DNA of 64,000 nt from Ischnura elegans (GCF_921293095.1 NC_060257.1:53170968-53234967); one strand, 5' to 3'; shown: positions 10,611 to 20,715, counted from the first letter of the stretch. Numbers and translations are program-made. Notes: a model not told the origin generated them from the letters alone.

Positions 10611-10926
10611 CAGACAAGGCCTTCGCCCACACCCTTCTCCTAGACCCTCTCCTGCCCATAAACCTGTCGTTCAAGATCGCCCAACAAATGCCAACCGAAG
10701 CTGCTATTCTTGCGGAAAGGCAGGTCATATTTCTAAGTACTGTCGCTCGCAAGCCCAACGCTGCTATAATTGTGGGGAAAATTCACACTTCTCCAAGGAA
10801 TGTCCACTTCAGTGTTGTGGAATTTGTAAAGAAATCGGCCATCGCCCGCTCCATTGCCCCATCAAGAAGACCTCCGAGAAACCGGGAAATGGGATAACCC
10901 CGACCGCGAGGTCGGGGATGAAGTAA
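10564..10926 (+). CDS. gag: gag, nucleocapsid part with three zinc knuckles (frame +1)
   Basis: The open frame runs from 10489, but the part resembling gag starts near 10564, after the capsid. It contains a proline/arginine-rich linker and three CCHC knuckles in a row: CYSCGKAGHISKYC, CYNCGENSHFSKEC and CGICKEIGHRPLHC, each C-x2-C-x4-H-x4-C. These bind RNA during packaging. The frame ends at 10926 and overlaps pol by 73 bp; the -1 frameshift signal lies inside that overlap. It is separated from the capsid frame by an apparent indel. Confidence 0.85.
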   Translation, partial: LSLSSSSFPQVNHIPDRQGLRPHPSPRPSPAHKPVVQDRPTNANRSCYSCGKAGHISKYCRSQAQRCYNCGENSHFSKECPLQCCGICKEIGHRPLHCPIKKTSEKPGNGITPTARSGMK

Positions 10927-13900
10927 TTTTGGCAGTATCACCAGCATCGGGTATGGCAGTAAGAGTTCAAATATTGGGAAAGCCTTACCGTTTTTTAGTG
11001 GACACCGGAGCCGCAGTTACCATTATAAATGAGAAAAAATTTCCATTTCATACTCTCCAGGTTTTGCCCTACAATCGACCAATTAAGAGCGCCTCGGGTC
11101 ATTGTTTAAAAACTTCTGGCCAAAGCTACCTTCCATGCTTAATAGGTGGAATACCATACCCCCATGATGCTCTTGACTTGGGAGAGACGGAGTATGATGG
11201 TATACTAGGATTAGATTTTATGACGCAGTATGGAAGTCAAATATGCCTCGCTAGCGGCACCTTCAAAATTACACCGGATCACACCGTGGAGTTGCTCTCG
11301 AGAGATGCCCCTTTGGAAGAGATAAAATTAATTTCTTTCGAAGAGACTAGTGGTAGCAAGGAAAATAAATCAAACTATATTCCAATTAACGATACGGATT
11401 TACTTTTCTTGATGGAAGAAGAAAAACATAAGGACTTACCGGAACCGATATTACCCCAACAGGCCTCCACCGCAGTAGGAAATTTGATCGACATTGACAC
11501 ATCCTGGTCGTTTGAAACAGAAACGCAAAATAGATTGAGTAATTTTCGGGAGACAAATGATATAATGCTTGAGGAATTTTCAGGACCTTTAAGGAGAATT
11601 AGTGAAAGTGGAGAGGAATACGAGAAAACGCCAGTGGACGAGTCTAATGGAGAGGATACATGTGAGGTTATCGAAATCATCCCGGCCGAAAGGCAAGAAC
11701 AGGATCATCTTGGAGAAATGGGAGAGATTGACGAGTATTATGGGCCGTCAGGGACTCTACCAGGGAAATTTTGGAGTACTGACGATGAAAGGGTATGTAC
11801 CGCAATCTCTTCCGCCGAGAGGCAATCGCGAGATGACCTTGTGACCAAGGGAGAGATATGCGATGGTTATGAGCAAAGCATCACTGATCCTCTAAAGAAT
11901 TATTTTGGGCCGTCAGGGACTCTACCAGGAAAATTTTGGAGTACTGACGATGAAATGGCGTGCACCGCAATCTTTCCCGCCGAGAGGCAATTACAAGATG
12001 ACCTTGTGACCAAGGGAGAGATATGCGACATGTATGATAAAAACGCTGATCTCCGACAAGAAAAGTTTCGAACGTATGCATATTTAAAAAAACGAGAAAA
12101 AATTCCCCCCTATTCTGCAGTATTAATCGCCGCCTGGAATGAAGAATTAGCTGGAAAAGTCGTGTCAGTGGAGGCAGCGGACAATGAGACACTTGTAATC
12201 CCCTCTGTCTCTAAAGTTTCCGACGATGGAGCCGTGAACGTTCTCCTCAGTAATCTTACTAGTTCCGAACAAGTCTTGAAAGCTGGAACAGGGATTTGTG
12301 TGGAAGAAGAAAATGAGGAAATTATGTTCTTATCCATTCAGGAGGGAAAGGAAGAACCACCAATTTGGCCAGAAGAGGCGAAAAATGGTGATTTGTTATC
12401 ACTATTTAACTTTGATAGCGTACCGGAAGGCGCGAGAGACTCCTTGAAAAATTTAATCAGTGAATATTCAGATATATTCACTCATGGATCCACTCCTCTA
12501 GGATGCACAAATCAAGTGAAGCACATTATTAATGTTGGTGATGCCCGACCGATTAAAAAACAACCTTATCGCGTCCCCCATGGCCTTCGACCTATTCTAG
12601 AGAAAGAAATTAATGAGATGCTCGCTCAAGGTGTCATATCACCTTCTACGAGTCCTTGGGCTGCGCCTCTCATTCTGGTGAAAAAGAAGTCATCATCAAA
12701 TAATGGTATCCCGCTGTACCGTCCTTGCGTAGACTACCGGGCGCTTAACAATGTCACCGTTAAGGAAGTTTTCCCTCTGCCAGATATCGAGGAGACGTTT
12801 GATCAATTAGGAGGGGCAAAATATTTTTCTACGATGGACCTCTGCAGTGGGTATTGGCAGGTGGAGATGGATGAAGCAAGTAAACAATACACGGCCTTCA
12901 GTACACCAGACGGGCATTACGAGTGCAACCGCATGAGCTTCGGACTCGCGAATGCACCCTCCACGTTCATGCGCTTAATGATGAAGGTACTTCGTGGGAT
13001 GATCAACCATGGCTGCGCCTGCTACCTGGACGACATCATGCGCTATGATTCTACCCCCGAAGACCACATCAATGGGCTCCGAGAAGTTTTTAGCCGATTA
13101 CGTAGTGCAAACCTACGACTTAAGCCGCAAAAATGTAACTTCTTCAAGGAGCGAGTAGGATTTTTGGGCCATGTGGTGTCGGTCGATGGAATACGGCCGG
13201 ACAAAGAGAAAGTTGAGGCCATAAAAAACTTCCCTATACCTAAGAATGTTCAGGCAATACAATCCTTCCTCGGTCTCGTCGGATATTATAGACGTTTTAT
13301 ACCGGATTTCGCGGACGTTTCTTGCCATCTCACACGGCTGATTAAAAAAGGCAACGAATTAGTTTGGGAAGAGGAACAGCAACAGGCGTTCGAGAAATTA
13401 AGATTGGCTCTCTGCACTCAACCCGTTCTAAAATTTCCTGATTTTTCGAAACCATTTCTTCTTTACACGGACGCCTCTACTCAAGCGTTGGGAGGAATAT
13501 TGGCGCAAAATTTTGAAGATGGTGAGCACCCTGTGGCCTGTGCCAGCCGGCAGTTGCGTAAGGCTGAGAAGTCGTATTCCGCAACAGAACTAGAGTGCTT
13601 AGCAGTGGTGGAAATGATTAAAAAATTTCGCGTATACTTGCTCGGACGAACCTTCACCCTCTATACAGATCATAAGCCGCTAAAATGGCTGCTAACGCAG
13701 AAAGAGCCGAAACCGCGATTGGCGCGCTGGATCATGGAGATCACTGAATTTACGTTCGACATCCAACACCGACCTGGCAAACAACTGCCCCACGTAGATG
13801 CGCTATCCAGAATAATTCCCGGGATTAACGCCCTCGAGGTGAAGATGGTCACTCACGAGCCAACGTGGGATAAGGAGAAAATACTGCATGAGCAACAAAA

Positions 13901-15281
13901 CTGTCCCCATTTAAAATCCCTCCATGATTTGGCCCGAATTCATGACCCATCCTTTTTCTACGATGAAGATGGACTCCTTTATAAAGTTATCCCCGGCACA
14001 CCCGATCCTAAATTTTCCCTATGTGCACCAAAAGCTATGCGTCGATATATCATGGACCGATGTCATGACAATCCATTAGCTGGACACTTAGGCGTGACCA
14101 AGACTTTGGAACTTGTTCGCAGGCACTTCTTTTGGGATGGATCCTCGGTCGATACGACTAACTATGTTAACGGCTGTCTCACGTGCAAGAAGAGAAAGGC
14201 AAGAACCCAATGGATACCAACTCAGCCCACAGAAGAAACCTCCTACCCCCTCGAAAAATTAGCATTGGATATCGTGGGGCCTCTTCCGAAATCTTCCCGC
14301 GGAAATCAGTACATCTTAACTTGCCAGGACCACTTCACCCGGTATCCCGAGGCCGTGGCCATTCCCAACCAATCCGCGGAAACAATCGCGCGAGCTTTTG
14401 TGGAAAATGTTATCTGTCGTCACGGAGTACCGAAATACCTTTTGACAGACCGTGGTGCGAATTTCACCTCCAACCTAATGAAAAATGTCTGTAAACTTTT
14501 GCAAATTAAGTCGATATTTACCTCCCCTTACAACCCCGCCGCCAACGGTCGCCTAGAACGAGCGCATCAATCGTTCGCGAATGTAATTTCCCACTATGTC
14601 TCGCAGGACCACACAGACTGGGATGACCATTTAAATTTTGCTCTTTTTGTATACCGGAATAGCAAAAATAGGATCACCGGGTATTCCCCTGCCTATTTAA
14701 TGTACGGAAGGGAACTTAAAATGCCGTGGGATGCCGTATTAGAACCCTCAAGCGTTTCTTACGCCGTGGAACACCCCTACGAATTGGTAATAAAAAGAAG
14801 GCTGCAAATGGCGCATTCGCAAGCCGCAGAATTCAGTAAAGAGAGCTTAGAGAGCGACAGGGAGAGGAATAATCAAGGGATATCCCTTCCCCCGCTGATG
14901 GTCGGACAAATGGTACTACTGAGAAATATGAAGCTTCCAGGTGGTGCGAGTAAAAAGCTCGCCTCTCGGTGGATTGGGCCATATGAAGTAATTAAGGTGA
15001 GAAGTCCAGTCACCTATGATATTCAAAGCACTCAGCACGGTAGAACCCTGATTGCCCACCGCCGTAACCTTTTACCCCTACCACCTGATCCTGTGCCAAC
15101 GCAACCCACCTTCCGTGCCGACTGCAGTGACCCCTCATCCCCCTGCCCCCCTTGTGAGCCTCGCCGGACGCCCTCTTCGAGACCTCTCGAAGAAGAAAGT
15201 GCGTCGCTGCCCACTCCCCCGACCCCCCGAAGTCATCCTTATAATCTTCGACCCTTACCAGGTCGTGGAATCCGCCCTTAG
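10854..15281 (+). CDS. pol: pol polyprotein: protease, reverse transcriptase, RNase H, integrase
   Basis: The open frame has 1,475 codons; by the frameshift model translation enters at 10884. Protease: LVDTGAAVTII at about 48-58 and DGILGLDF at about 115-122. A long acidic spacer (about 130-540) includes a 55-residue duplication. Reverse transcriptase: RPCVDYRALNNV near 622, MDLCSGYWQVEMD near 662, catalytic YLDD near 723. The strand after YLDD reads IMRYDS, where relatives usually have only hydrophobic residues. RNase H: LLYTDAS near 868 and TDHKPLKWL. Integrase: HHCC zinc domain at about 1067-1112, then the DDE residues in LALD, LTDRG and RLER (about 1138, 1198 and 1234, 35 residues between the last two), and a GPY-type C-terminus (WIGPYEVI). 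No chromodomain is seen. No stop interrupts it, so the enzyme set may be functional. Confidence 0.95.
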   Translation: MPHQEDLRETGKWDNPDREVGDEVILAVSPASGMAVRVQILGKPYRFLVDTGAAVTIINEKKFPFHTLQVLPYNRPIKSASGHCLKTSGQSYLPCLIGGIPYPHDALDLGETEYDGILGLDFMTQYGSQICLASGTFKITPDHTVELLSRDAPLEEIKLISFEETSGSKENKSNYIPINDTDLLFLMEEEKHKDLPEPILPQQASTAVGNLIDIDTSWSFETETQNRLSNFRETNDIMLEEFSGPLRRISESGEEYEKTPVDESNGEDTCEVIEIIPAERQEQDHLGEMGEIDEYYGPSGTLPGKFWSTDDERVCTAISSAERQSRDDLVTKGEICDGYEQSITDPLKNYFGPSGTLPGKFWSTDDEMACTAIFPAERQLQDDLVTKGEICDMYDKNADLRQEKFRTYAYLKKREKIPPYSAVLIAAWNEELAGKVVSVEAADNETLVIPSVSKVSDDGAVNVLLSNLTSSEQVLKAGTGICVEEENEEIMFLSIQEGKEEPPIWPEEAKNGDLLSLFNFDSVPEGARDSLKNLISEYSDIFTHGSTPLGCTNQVKHIINVGDARPIKKQPYRVPHGLRPILEKEINEMLAQGVISPSTSPWAAPLILVKKKSSSNNGIPLYRPCVDYRALNNVTVKEVFPLPDIEETFDQLGGAKYFSTMDLCSGYWQVEMDEASKQYTAFSTPDGHYECNRMSFGLANAPSTFMRLMMKVLRGMINHGCACYLDDIMRYDSTPEDHINGLREVFSRLRSANLRLKPQKCNFFKERVGFLGHVVSVDGIRPDKEKVEAIKNFPIPKNVQAIQSFLGLVGYYRRFIPDFADVSCHLTRLIKKGNELVWEEEQQQAFEKLRLALCTQPVLKFPDFSKPFLLYTDASTQALGGILAQNFEDGEHPVACASRQLRKAEKSYSATELECLAVVEMIKKFRVYLLGRTFTLYTDHKPLKWLLTQKEPKPRLARWIMEITEFTFDIQHRPGKQLPHVDALSRIIPGINALEVKMVTHEPTWDKEKILHEQQNCPHLKSLHDLARIHDPSFFYDEDGLLYKVIPGTPDPKFSLCAPKAMRRYIMDRCHDNPLAGHLGVTKTLELVRRHFFWDGSSVDTTNYVNGCLTCKKRKARTQWIPTQPTEETSYPLEKLALDIVGPLPKSSRGNQYILTCQDHFTRYPEAVAIPNQSAETIARAFVENVICRHGVPKYLLTDRGANFTSNLMKNVCKLLQIKSIFTSPYNPAANGRLERAHQSFANVISHYVSQDHTDWDDHLNFALFVYRNSKNRITGYSPAYLMYGRELKMPWDAVLEPSSVSYAVEHPYELVIKRRLQMAHSQAAEFSKESLESDRERNNQGISLPPLMVGQMVLLRNMKLPGGASKKLASRWIGPYEVIKVRSPVTYDIQSTQHGRTLIAHRRNLLPLPPDPVPTQPTFRADCSDPSSPCPPCEPRRTPSSRPLEEESASLPTPPTPRSHPYNLRPLPGRGIRP
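10884..10917 (+). promoter_or_regulatory. -1 programmed ribosomal frameshift signal (gag to pol)
   Basis: The slippery heptamer G-GGA-AAT is at 10884-10890, with GGA and AAT as the zero-frame gag codons; slipping back one base gives GGG-AAA in the pol frame. After a 7-base spacer (10891-10897), 10898-10905 CCCCGACC pairs perfectly with 10910-10917 GGTCGGGG around the GNRA tetraloop GCGA. Frame, spacing and stem are all as in established -1 frameshift sites. It would set the gag:pol ratio. Confidence 0.82.
11742..12029 (+). repeat. 165 bp in-frame tandem duplication inside pol
   Basis: 11742-11864 and 11907-12029 are copies with a period of exactly 165 bp (55 codons), including GPSGTLPGKFWSTDDE, AERQ, and DLVTKGEICD in each. 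A more diverged third piece lies just upstream (about 11680-11740, PAERQEQDHLGEMGEID). The module lies between protease and reverse transcriptase. Confidence 0.93.
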
Positions 15282-16036
15282 AAGTCACTCCCTTCACCAT
15301 GCCGCACCCTCGGAAACGCCCTGCACTCCGACTCACCACCCGTTGGTGGAAACGTTCGGTGGTACGAGTTGGAGGAGAAGGATCCACCGATTCGACACGT
15401 CGGACGCCCGAGGACACCAGGACATTCCCCCCCCCAGTGCTCCGAGCCGTTAATTTTTTTCGTGTGTGAAAGGACAGAAGACTCGGTTTTATGCTCTATA
15501 TGTTATGCTTATTTGTTTTTCCCTCAGTGCGACTTTGGACACATAAGTGTTATTTTTTTGTGCAGTGATTTTAGAGATTCTTTTTATTAAATGCAGTGCA
15601 GTGTTTTCTTTAAAAATTTTATTCTAGGAGTTTATAGTGACGATGGACACAGTTATTCTTTTGTAGCGTAAGTTGTAGAGCTATTTATATTTTATTTTAG
15701 GACTAAACAGTTACGTTGGACATATTAAGTGCAACATTCAGTGATTTTAAAAAATGTTCATGTTTTTTCAAGGTATTTTTTGTTTAAGTGTTTATTCTTG
15801 ATATTTGCATTGTAAATTGATTTTCCTCCCTCGTTGAAAATTTGGTGATTTTTTTTCATTTGGTTTCTTTCAATGTTTTTTTTGTATGTTGTAATTGTCT
15901 ATTTTTGTCAATTGTTTGCGAATTGTTTTTTTTTTCGTATGAGTTCTTATTTGAAATATTTATGTTGACTTCAGGCTGGAGCGCAATGAAACCTACCCCT
16001 CTCCTTTTCAAATCCCCCCCCGTAGATTTATTTGCC
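15282..16036 (+). other. Retrotransposon 3' untranslated region, no envelope gene
   Basis: About 750 bp, strongly T-rich from 15540 onward. No open frame has a signal peptide, furin site or transmembrane segment of an envelope gene. The element is therefore a gag-pol type, without the third frame of errantiviruses. Confidence 0.8.
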
Positions 16037-16046
16037 AAGGGGGTGA
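16037..16046 (+). other. Polypurine tract
   Basis: AAGGGGGTGA lies directly before the 3' LTR, the expected position of the plus-strand primer. A single T interrupts the purine run. Confidence 0.75.
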
Positions 16047-16653
16047 TGTGGTAATCGGAAGATACTCTGCGTGGCGGGAAAGGAGGCGGGACGCTACTTT
16101 TCCCGCCCTAGGGTGCGTGGGTCCAAGTAGCATTTCTTAGAATTCGGACCACGCCCGAGGGTACTCTACCCTTTCCCGCTGCGGCCCCTTTCCCTCCACC
16201 CGCACACCCAGAAAATAGCTATATAGGGCAGAAATTGTGGCCCGCGGTGGACAGTTTTTCGTGGCAGTACAGCAAGTGCGGAGTGCTTGGGCAGAGCGAG
16301 TTCGTCGTTCGGGGACTGCTGCGACTCTCCTCCGGGGACTCTTCGGGACCTAGACGCGGGAGCTGCGGTAGATCTCGAACGACTCGAGTGGGAATCGAGC
16401 CGGGTACAACAAGATCCACGTACATCGGCACCCCCTCTCCCTACTCGCCGCAACGTAAGTTCTCTGCCCAAGCATTCCACCTCCGTGCGCGCCAGCCTCA
16501 AATCCCCCCCGGTGCAAGTGCAAGAACTGAATAAGAACGAACAATAAATACTGTGTTAATTACTCCCAAATGAGCATTTGATTCGCTCCCCCTTCGGGAC
16601 CTTATCCAGACCGAAGACCTACCAGTAGGTAGCAGTGTCGTCCAGTCGCGACA
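16047..16653 (+). repeat. 3' LTR
   Basis: 607 bp, same ends as the 5' LTR, followed by the CTGG target duplication (16654-16657). The TATA box and AATAAA recur at matching positions. Confidence 0.96.
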
Positions 16654-16657
16654 CTGG

Positions 16658-18034
16658 TATAAAATGATGTGATGGACCTCTGTAGAGTTTACCTGATAAT
16701 GGCGTCTTACGTTGAAACCATGGTCGTGTAAATGTGTGCATAAATATTCATGTGAAAGCACTCTTGGAAGGCTTTGCTAATGGGGTGGGGTGGGGAGAGA
16801 GCAGGGGCACAGCTAGGAATTAAGGCTGGGGGTGGTTTAGGTGCAACTAATACCGGGGTGTGTGGGGGCATAGAATACCCACCAGGATAAGCAGTAGGTG
16901 TGAGATTGATAAATTGTGGAATTTTAAGATAAATGGATCAAAATGGTGAGTTTTACGGCTTTCTGAGGGATATGTTATCAAACCTTACTCTATTCTATTA
17001 GTAATATCAATCCAATTAACACGTTGCTTACCGGGGTATTTAAATTCCTAGGAATTCTGGGTGGAGGAGTTGAGATTGGAAATATGTGCCTATTAGGGCG
17101 TAATGCCTTTGGTTTAACCATGGTTAAAAAGCTAATGTTTAGAATATAACTTTACCCAACCAAACATTATGATGCATCAATTCATTATGAATAACGAACA
17201 ACAACTGAAAACGTACTAACGATTACGTATGTATTGTACGCTTTAAAATGTTTAGGTTGACGCGCCTAAATGACGAGAATCTTCGTCATCCGTCCGGAAC
17301 GTTCGGGAAAAAAATGACAAGAATTCTCGCCATCCGTACGCAACATGTTAAATAAGATGGATTAAGCATAAAAATTTCTCAGAGCTCTGGGGGGGGTTTT
17401 ATCCCCCAAAACCCCCCCTCACTGCGCCACTGGGAGAGAGAGGAGGAGCGAAATTAGCATTGCCAAATTTACGTAGCCGCCCTATGTTGGACCTATCCTA
17501 GGAATTCTTAAGGAAAGCCCAGCAAACCCATATAAAATTTCTAGAATAACGATATGCCCTTGTCTCATAATTGCTGACCAGTATTAAGCAATTAATAATT
17601 CTTAGACCTTCGATTGTTGCTTGTGCAGTTGGCATCACAGTGATATGCAGTTAGTTCCTCAAGCACCCAGAAGTTGTACCATATGTGTCACTCTGTAGAC
17701 CATGTAAATTACGAACTATCTTCCTAATTGAGAAATTTCAAATCCGTTCGCAGAAGCCCATGACATTGTCAGCTACCACACTGAATGAGGTACCGTTGGT
17801 GAAAGGCACAAATAAAGACATACAAGGAGAACAAGTGAGGTTTGGCAATGCAGCTCCATGAACAAATTCACGATGTTCACTCGACGGAGGCCTGAGAGCG
17901 AATGACTGAGGCCACGCCTACTGTCTGCTGATTGGCAAAGGGAAAGTCATGTGTCCAGAAACTTTCCCTCCCGTCAACCCCACTTGGTTTAGCCACACCA
18001 GCTCACCTGCAGGGATAAAATGATCAGAGTATAG
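16658..18034 (+). repeat. Dispersed repeat with hammerhead-like core, interrupted by a hAT MITE
   Basis: At 16693-16725 the plus strand reads CTGATAA, stem GGCG-TCTTA-CGTT, GAAAC, CATG and GTC, the same core as at 8454-8486 on the minus strand, with one base of CTGATGA changed. From 16760 to 18030 the sequence matches 40140-40615 (GCTTTGCTAATGGGG; AAGCCCATGACATTGTCAGC; CTGATTGGCAAA; ACCTGCAGGGATAAAATGA). The 631 bp MITE at 16802-17432 interrupts the match. The family is not identified; the ribozyme-like motif points to Penelope-like or retrozyme-like elements. Confidence 0.65.
16802..17432. mobile_element. 631 bp hAT-type MITE with 8 bp target duplication
   Basis: The ends CAGGGGCACAGCTAGG and TGCGCCACTG form an imperfect terminal inverted repeat (CAGTGGCGCAG type). 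GGAGAGAG is duplicated on both sides (16794-16801 and 17433-17440). A shorter relative with the same ends lies at 53251-53540. No coding capacity. Confidence 0.88.
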
Positions 18035-18860
18035 CAGTGGCGGATCCAGTATAAGGGCAAGGGGGGCTGAGTGGAGTGTAACATCCCAGCAGTAGTGGGG
18101 TCCAGACAAAATAGGGTGGTTTCCTATTAATTTTTTATTGCCTTAATCGAAAGATTATTACTCCTGGAGTACGTATTTCACACTTTCAGATTTTTAAATG
18201 ACAATATCTATTTTTCGCGATTAAATGAAAAGTGAAAATTTTCAAGTGCGCGAAAACGCGACGCTTAAGTATGAATGCCGGGAAATATCTCCGTACGTCG
18301 TATTTCTGGTTCCCCCTCCCGCCCGGTGAGGTGACCTTGAGGCGAGGCTTAACGGTGATACGTCGCAGGCTGCTAGGGGGTAGCTGAGTACCTTGCTGGA
18401 TGGTAGCGCTTGGCTTAAAAAAGGTTTATTAATACCTTATCAAACGAAGGAAACTTTCCGACCATAGGCAGTTTTAATAGGTGATTATTAAGACATGTTT
18501 CCCTGAGCTCTGTGCCTCATGCATGCAATGGTAACCTCAGACGATGTATAACTCCTATCCTCTCGTGTAGAAACTAGGTCCCTGTGACGTCATGTGGAGT
18601 GGAATCGCATGGGCGCCAATCTGGCCTTTTTCAAATGAGGATAAAATTTGACCCTTGCCATTCGTCTAAACCGGTATTTCAAAAACCAAATAATTTGTGT
18701 ATTATGAATACACTAATGGTGGGTAACGAATCGCAATCAATGCCTTTCGTTTTCTTTGATGAAGGAAACTACCCTATTACCAGTCTATCTAGAGAAAATT
18801 GGTTACCTAAGGGGGGGAGGGGCTATAGCCCTTCCTAGCCCCTCTCTGGATCTGCCACAG
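18035..18860. mobile_element. MITE with CAGTGGCGGATCC ends, split by another MITE
   Basis: CAGTGGCGGATCCAG at 18035 and CTGGATCTGCCACAG ending at 18860 are inverted, each followed inward by a G/C-rich tract. The 18114-18774 element is inserted inside it. I could not find a clean target duplication. A further similar end lies near 19057 (ATAGATCTGCCACTGCC), so the outer boundary is uncertain. Confidence 0.6.
18114..18774. mobile_element. TA-target MITE family, copy 3 (661 bp)
   Basis: Same orientation and nearly the same sequence as 3527-4175. Ends are GGGTGGTTTCCT and AGGAAACTACCC, with TA on both sides (18112-18113 and 18775-18776). Nested within the CAGTGGCGGATCC element. Confidence 0.88.
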
Positions 18861-20440
18861 CATTGTACCTTAACAAAAGCATGTGAAATAGGCCCTAAGT
18901 TTAGTGCTAATTTGTATTTAAATTTGTTAAAGTAGGTAAATATATTGGAAAAGATAACAAAATACTTTGGCACAATGTTGCAGCCTCCAAAAATTTTGAT
19001 TTTATCAAGTGTGTGTTTCAAACTGGCTCTAACCCCTTCAACCTCCCCCATAGATCTGCCACTGCCCTCTAGCAAGGCTTTTACATCCTCTCCTTGATCA
19101 GTACTCACTCAGTATGAACACATTGTATTTTCTGCATCTCATCTGAAGTCATACTCTTTTTGTCCACTACGCTTCCACTCCATAAAGTGCTGCGCTCCAA
19201 ATCTTTCTCTTCACTAGTCTTATCTTCAAATCCTTACAGAATCATCAGCTCCTTCCTATTCATGAATGCCTCCTGTCATAACGCTATTCACATCCTGGCT
19301 CTCATCATTAAGCAATCTAAATTTGAGCAATTGGTTGTGTTCCATTGAGTTTTTTTTGTGAATGTCATTGGAATTTTTCCTTCATGGTTTGCAAAACCTG
19401 AGTGATTTTCAGGGATGTCTGCTCTTGTAATTCAACTCAATCACTCTATTCAAAATTTTTGGGCTGATCATTGGGGTAGCCAGGAATTTTGTTCGGGGGG
19501 TCCAAACCGGGAGGGAAAATTTTTGAAAAACCAGGTACTAAGTAGTGGGTTGTATATGTAGTAATTTCCCAGTACACACAATGTGTTGCGGAAACGTTGC
19601 AAAAGGGTTGCACAAAGTTGCAGGATGCAGCTAGGCTATTGACAACATTTCTGCAATGTCCTAATTGCGTCACTGATACACTCGTTTGGACTGAAAAATT
19701 TAATAATATAATATTTCAGTCAGAGGATATACATATTTAAAACTGTTTCATCCTATTCAGAAGACACTGATTGAAAGTGAGAGTGGAATATTCACTAGGC
19801 TGCAGAAAGGACATGTTGCTGTCGCATAGCGGAGTGTTATTTGGACATAGTTTTCCCCAAACATTATGCATATATTCAAATATGAGGATTTTAAAGCATA
19901 TATGTATTAATCTTCTGAAGCAAATTGGCTCTTACAGGAAAAATTTTGTTTTTTACCCTTAAAACAGAGTTAGTAAGAAGAGGAGGAAATAACCTCACCA
20001 ATGGAGAGTTTGGTATGATGCACTACATCTTTACGGACGATATTGGGAGGCTTTTCTCATGCTTAGGGAATTCCAAGACAGGCATGAGATAAAGGTAGTT
20101 TAGCTGCACGCTATCCTATTTTTGTTGTGTTAATTGTCGTTGAATGGGTTCTTATTTGGGGAGTAATAATTATCACAATCCTGTAACTGAAATCGAAATC
20201 CTTCATTTCAGACGGTTCTCGTTTAAAACCAATGTTGGTGTCTTACAGCCACAAAGATATTAAGGAGAAGGTAATAGATTGGCTAAGATATTAGTTTGCA
20301 GTAAAAGAGAGGAGGCTAAAACAAACATCAACCTAGGAAAGCATAAGCTTGAAGAGTGATATCACCAGATCTGGGTGATGTTGGAACAATGAACATATGC
20401 ACGTGGCAAAGGATAACTACCAATGTATCCTGCCATAGAT
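18861..20440. other. No gene recognised; MITE fragments
   Basis: A short MITE-like piece lies at about 19465-19560 (GGGGTAGCCAGGAATTTTG and a G-run, resembling 34164-34410 reversed and 55514-55769). The remainder shows no coding or RNA signal I can support. Confidence 0.4.
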
Positions 20441-20442
20441 GA

Positions 20443-20715
20443 TCAATATACTACAGTTGAGGACCTCAAATCCGGAAAGCTTGGGACCAAAGGGTTTCTG
20501 GATTTCTGGTCTTCAGGGCCTTCCCAAAGACATTTCCCATTTTTAATAACTCCTCTTTGATTTAAAGTAGGACAGGCGAATTCTCCATTTCTCAAGTCAT
20601 ATATGTAATCAAGGAGAGTGAAGCTGATGACTTGTTTAATCACTCGTATTTTTCCATAGTGAAGAGTGTACATGTGGTCACCTATGCCACCTCTACGTAG
20701 ATGCTTATGTGGCAA
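20443..20715 (-). CDS. Small open frame, function unknown
   Basis: A minus-strand frame of about 90 codons, open upstream to a stop near 20757, lies about 100 bp downstream of the NACHT gene stop. The first codon of the frame as delimited is TTG; an ATG lies 14 codons in. The residue composition looks protein-like (YTLHYGKIRVIKQV, GEFACPTLNQRG, KCLWEGPEDQKS), but I recognise no family. It could be a terminal exon of an alternative transcript of the NACHT gene (an AG acceptor-like site, TATATACAG, lies upstream near 20773), an eroded transposon frame, or chance. Confidence 0.25.
   Translation of the reverse strand: MPHKHLRRGGIGDHMYTLHYGKIRVIKQVISFTLLDYIYDLRNGEFACPTLNQRGVIKNGKCLWEGPEDQKSRNPLVPSFPDLRSSTVVY

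Larger units (their letters stand above)
9006..16653 (+). mobile_element. Nearly complete Ty3/gypsy LTR retrotransposon (7.6 kb)
   Basis: Two LTRs (610 and 607 bp) begin TGTGG and end GCGACA, with CTGG duplicated on both sides (9002-9005 and 16654-16657). Internally the order is primer-binding site, gag, -1 frameshift signal, pol (protease, reverse transcriptase, RNase H, integrase), a 0.75 kb T-rich tail with no envelope gene, and a polypurine tract. Domain order puts it in Ty3/gypsy, since integrase follows RNase H. The LTRs differ by one substitution and one 3 bp indel, so insertion was recent. Pol is open over 1,475 codons; gag has one frame break. Gypsy elements replicate through an RNA copied inside gag particles and integrate by the DDE integrase. 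Confidence 0.96.

Noticed and set aside
15282..16036. Possible envelope gene of an errantivirus
   Set aside because: No long frame, signal peptide, cleavage site or membrane segment; only short frames in T-rich sequence.
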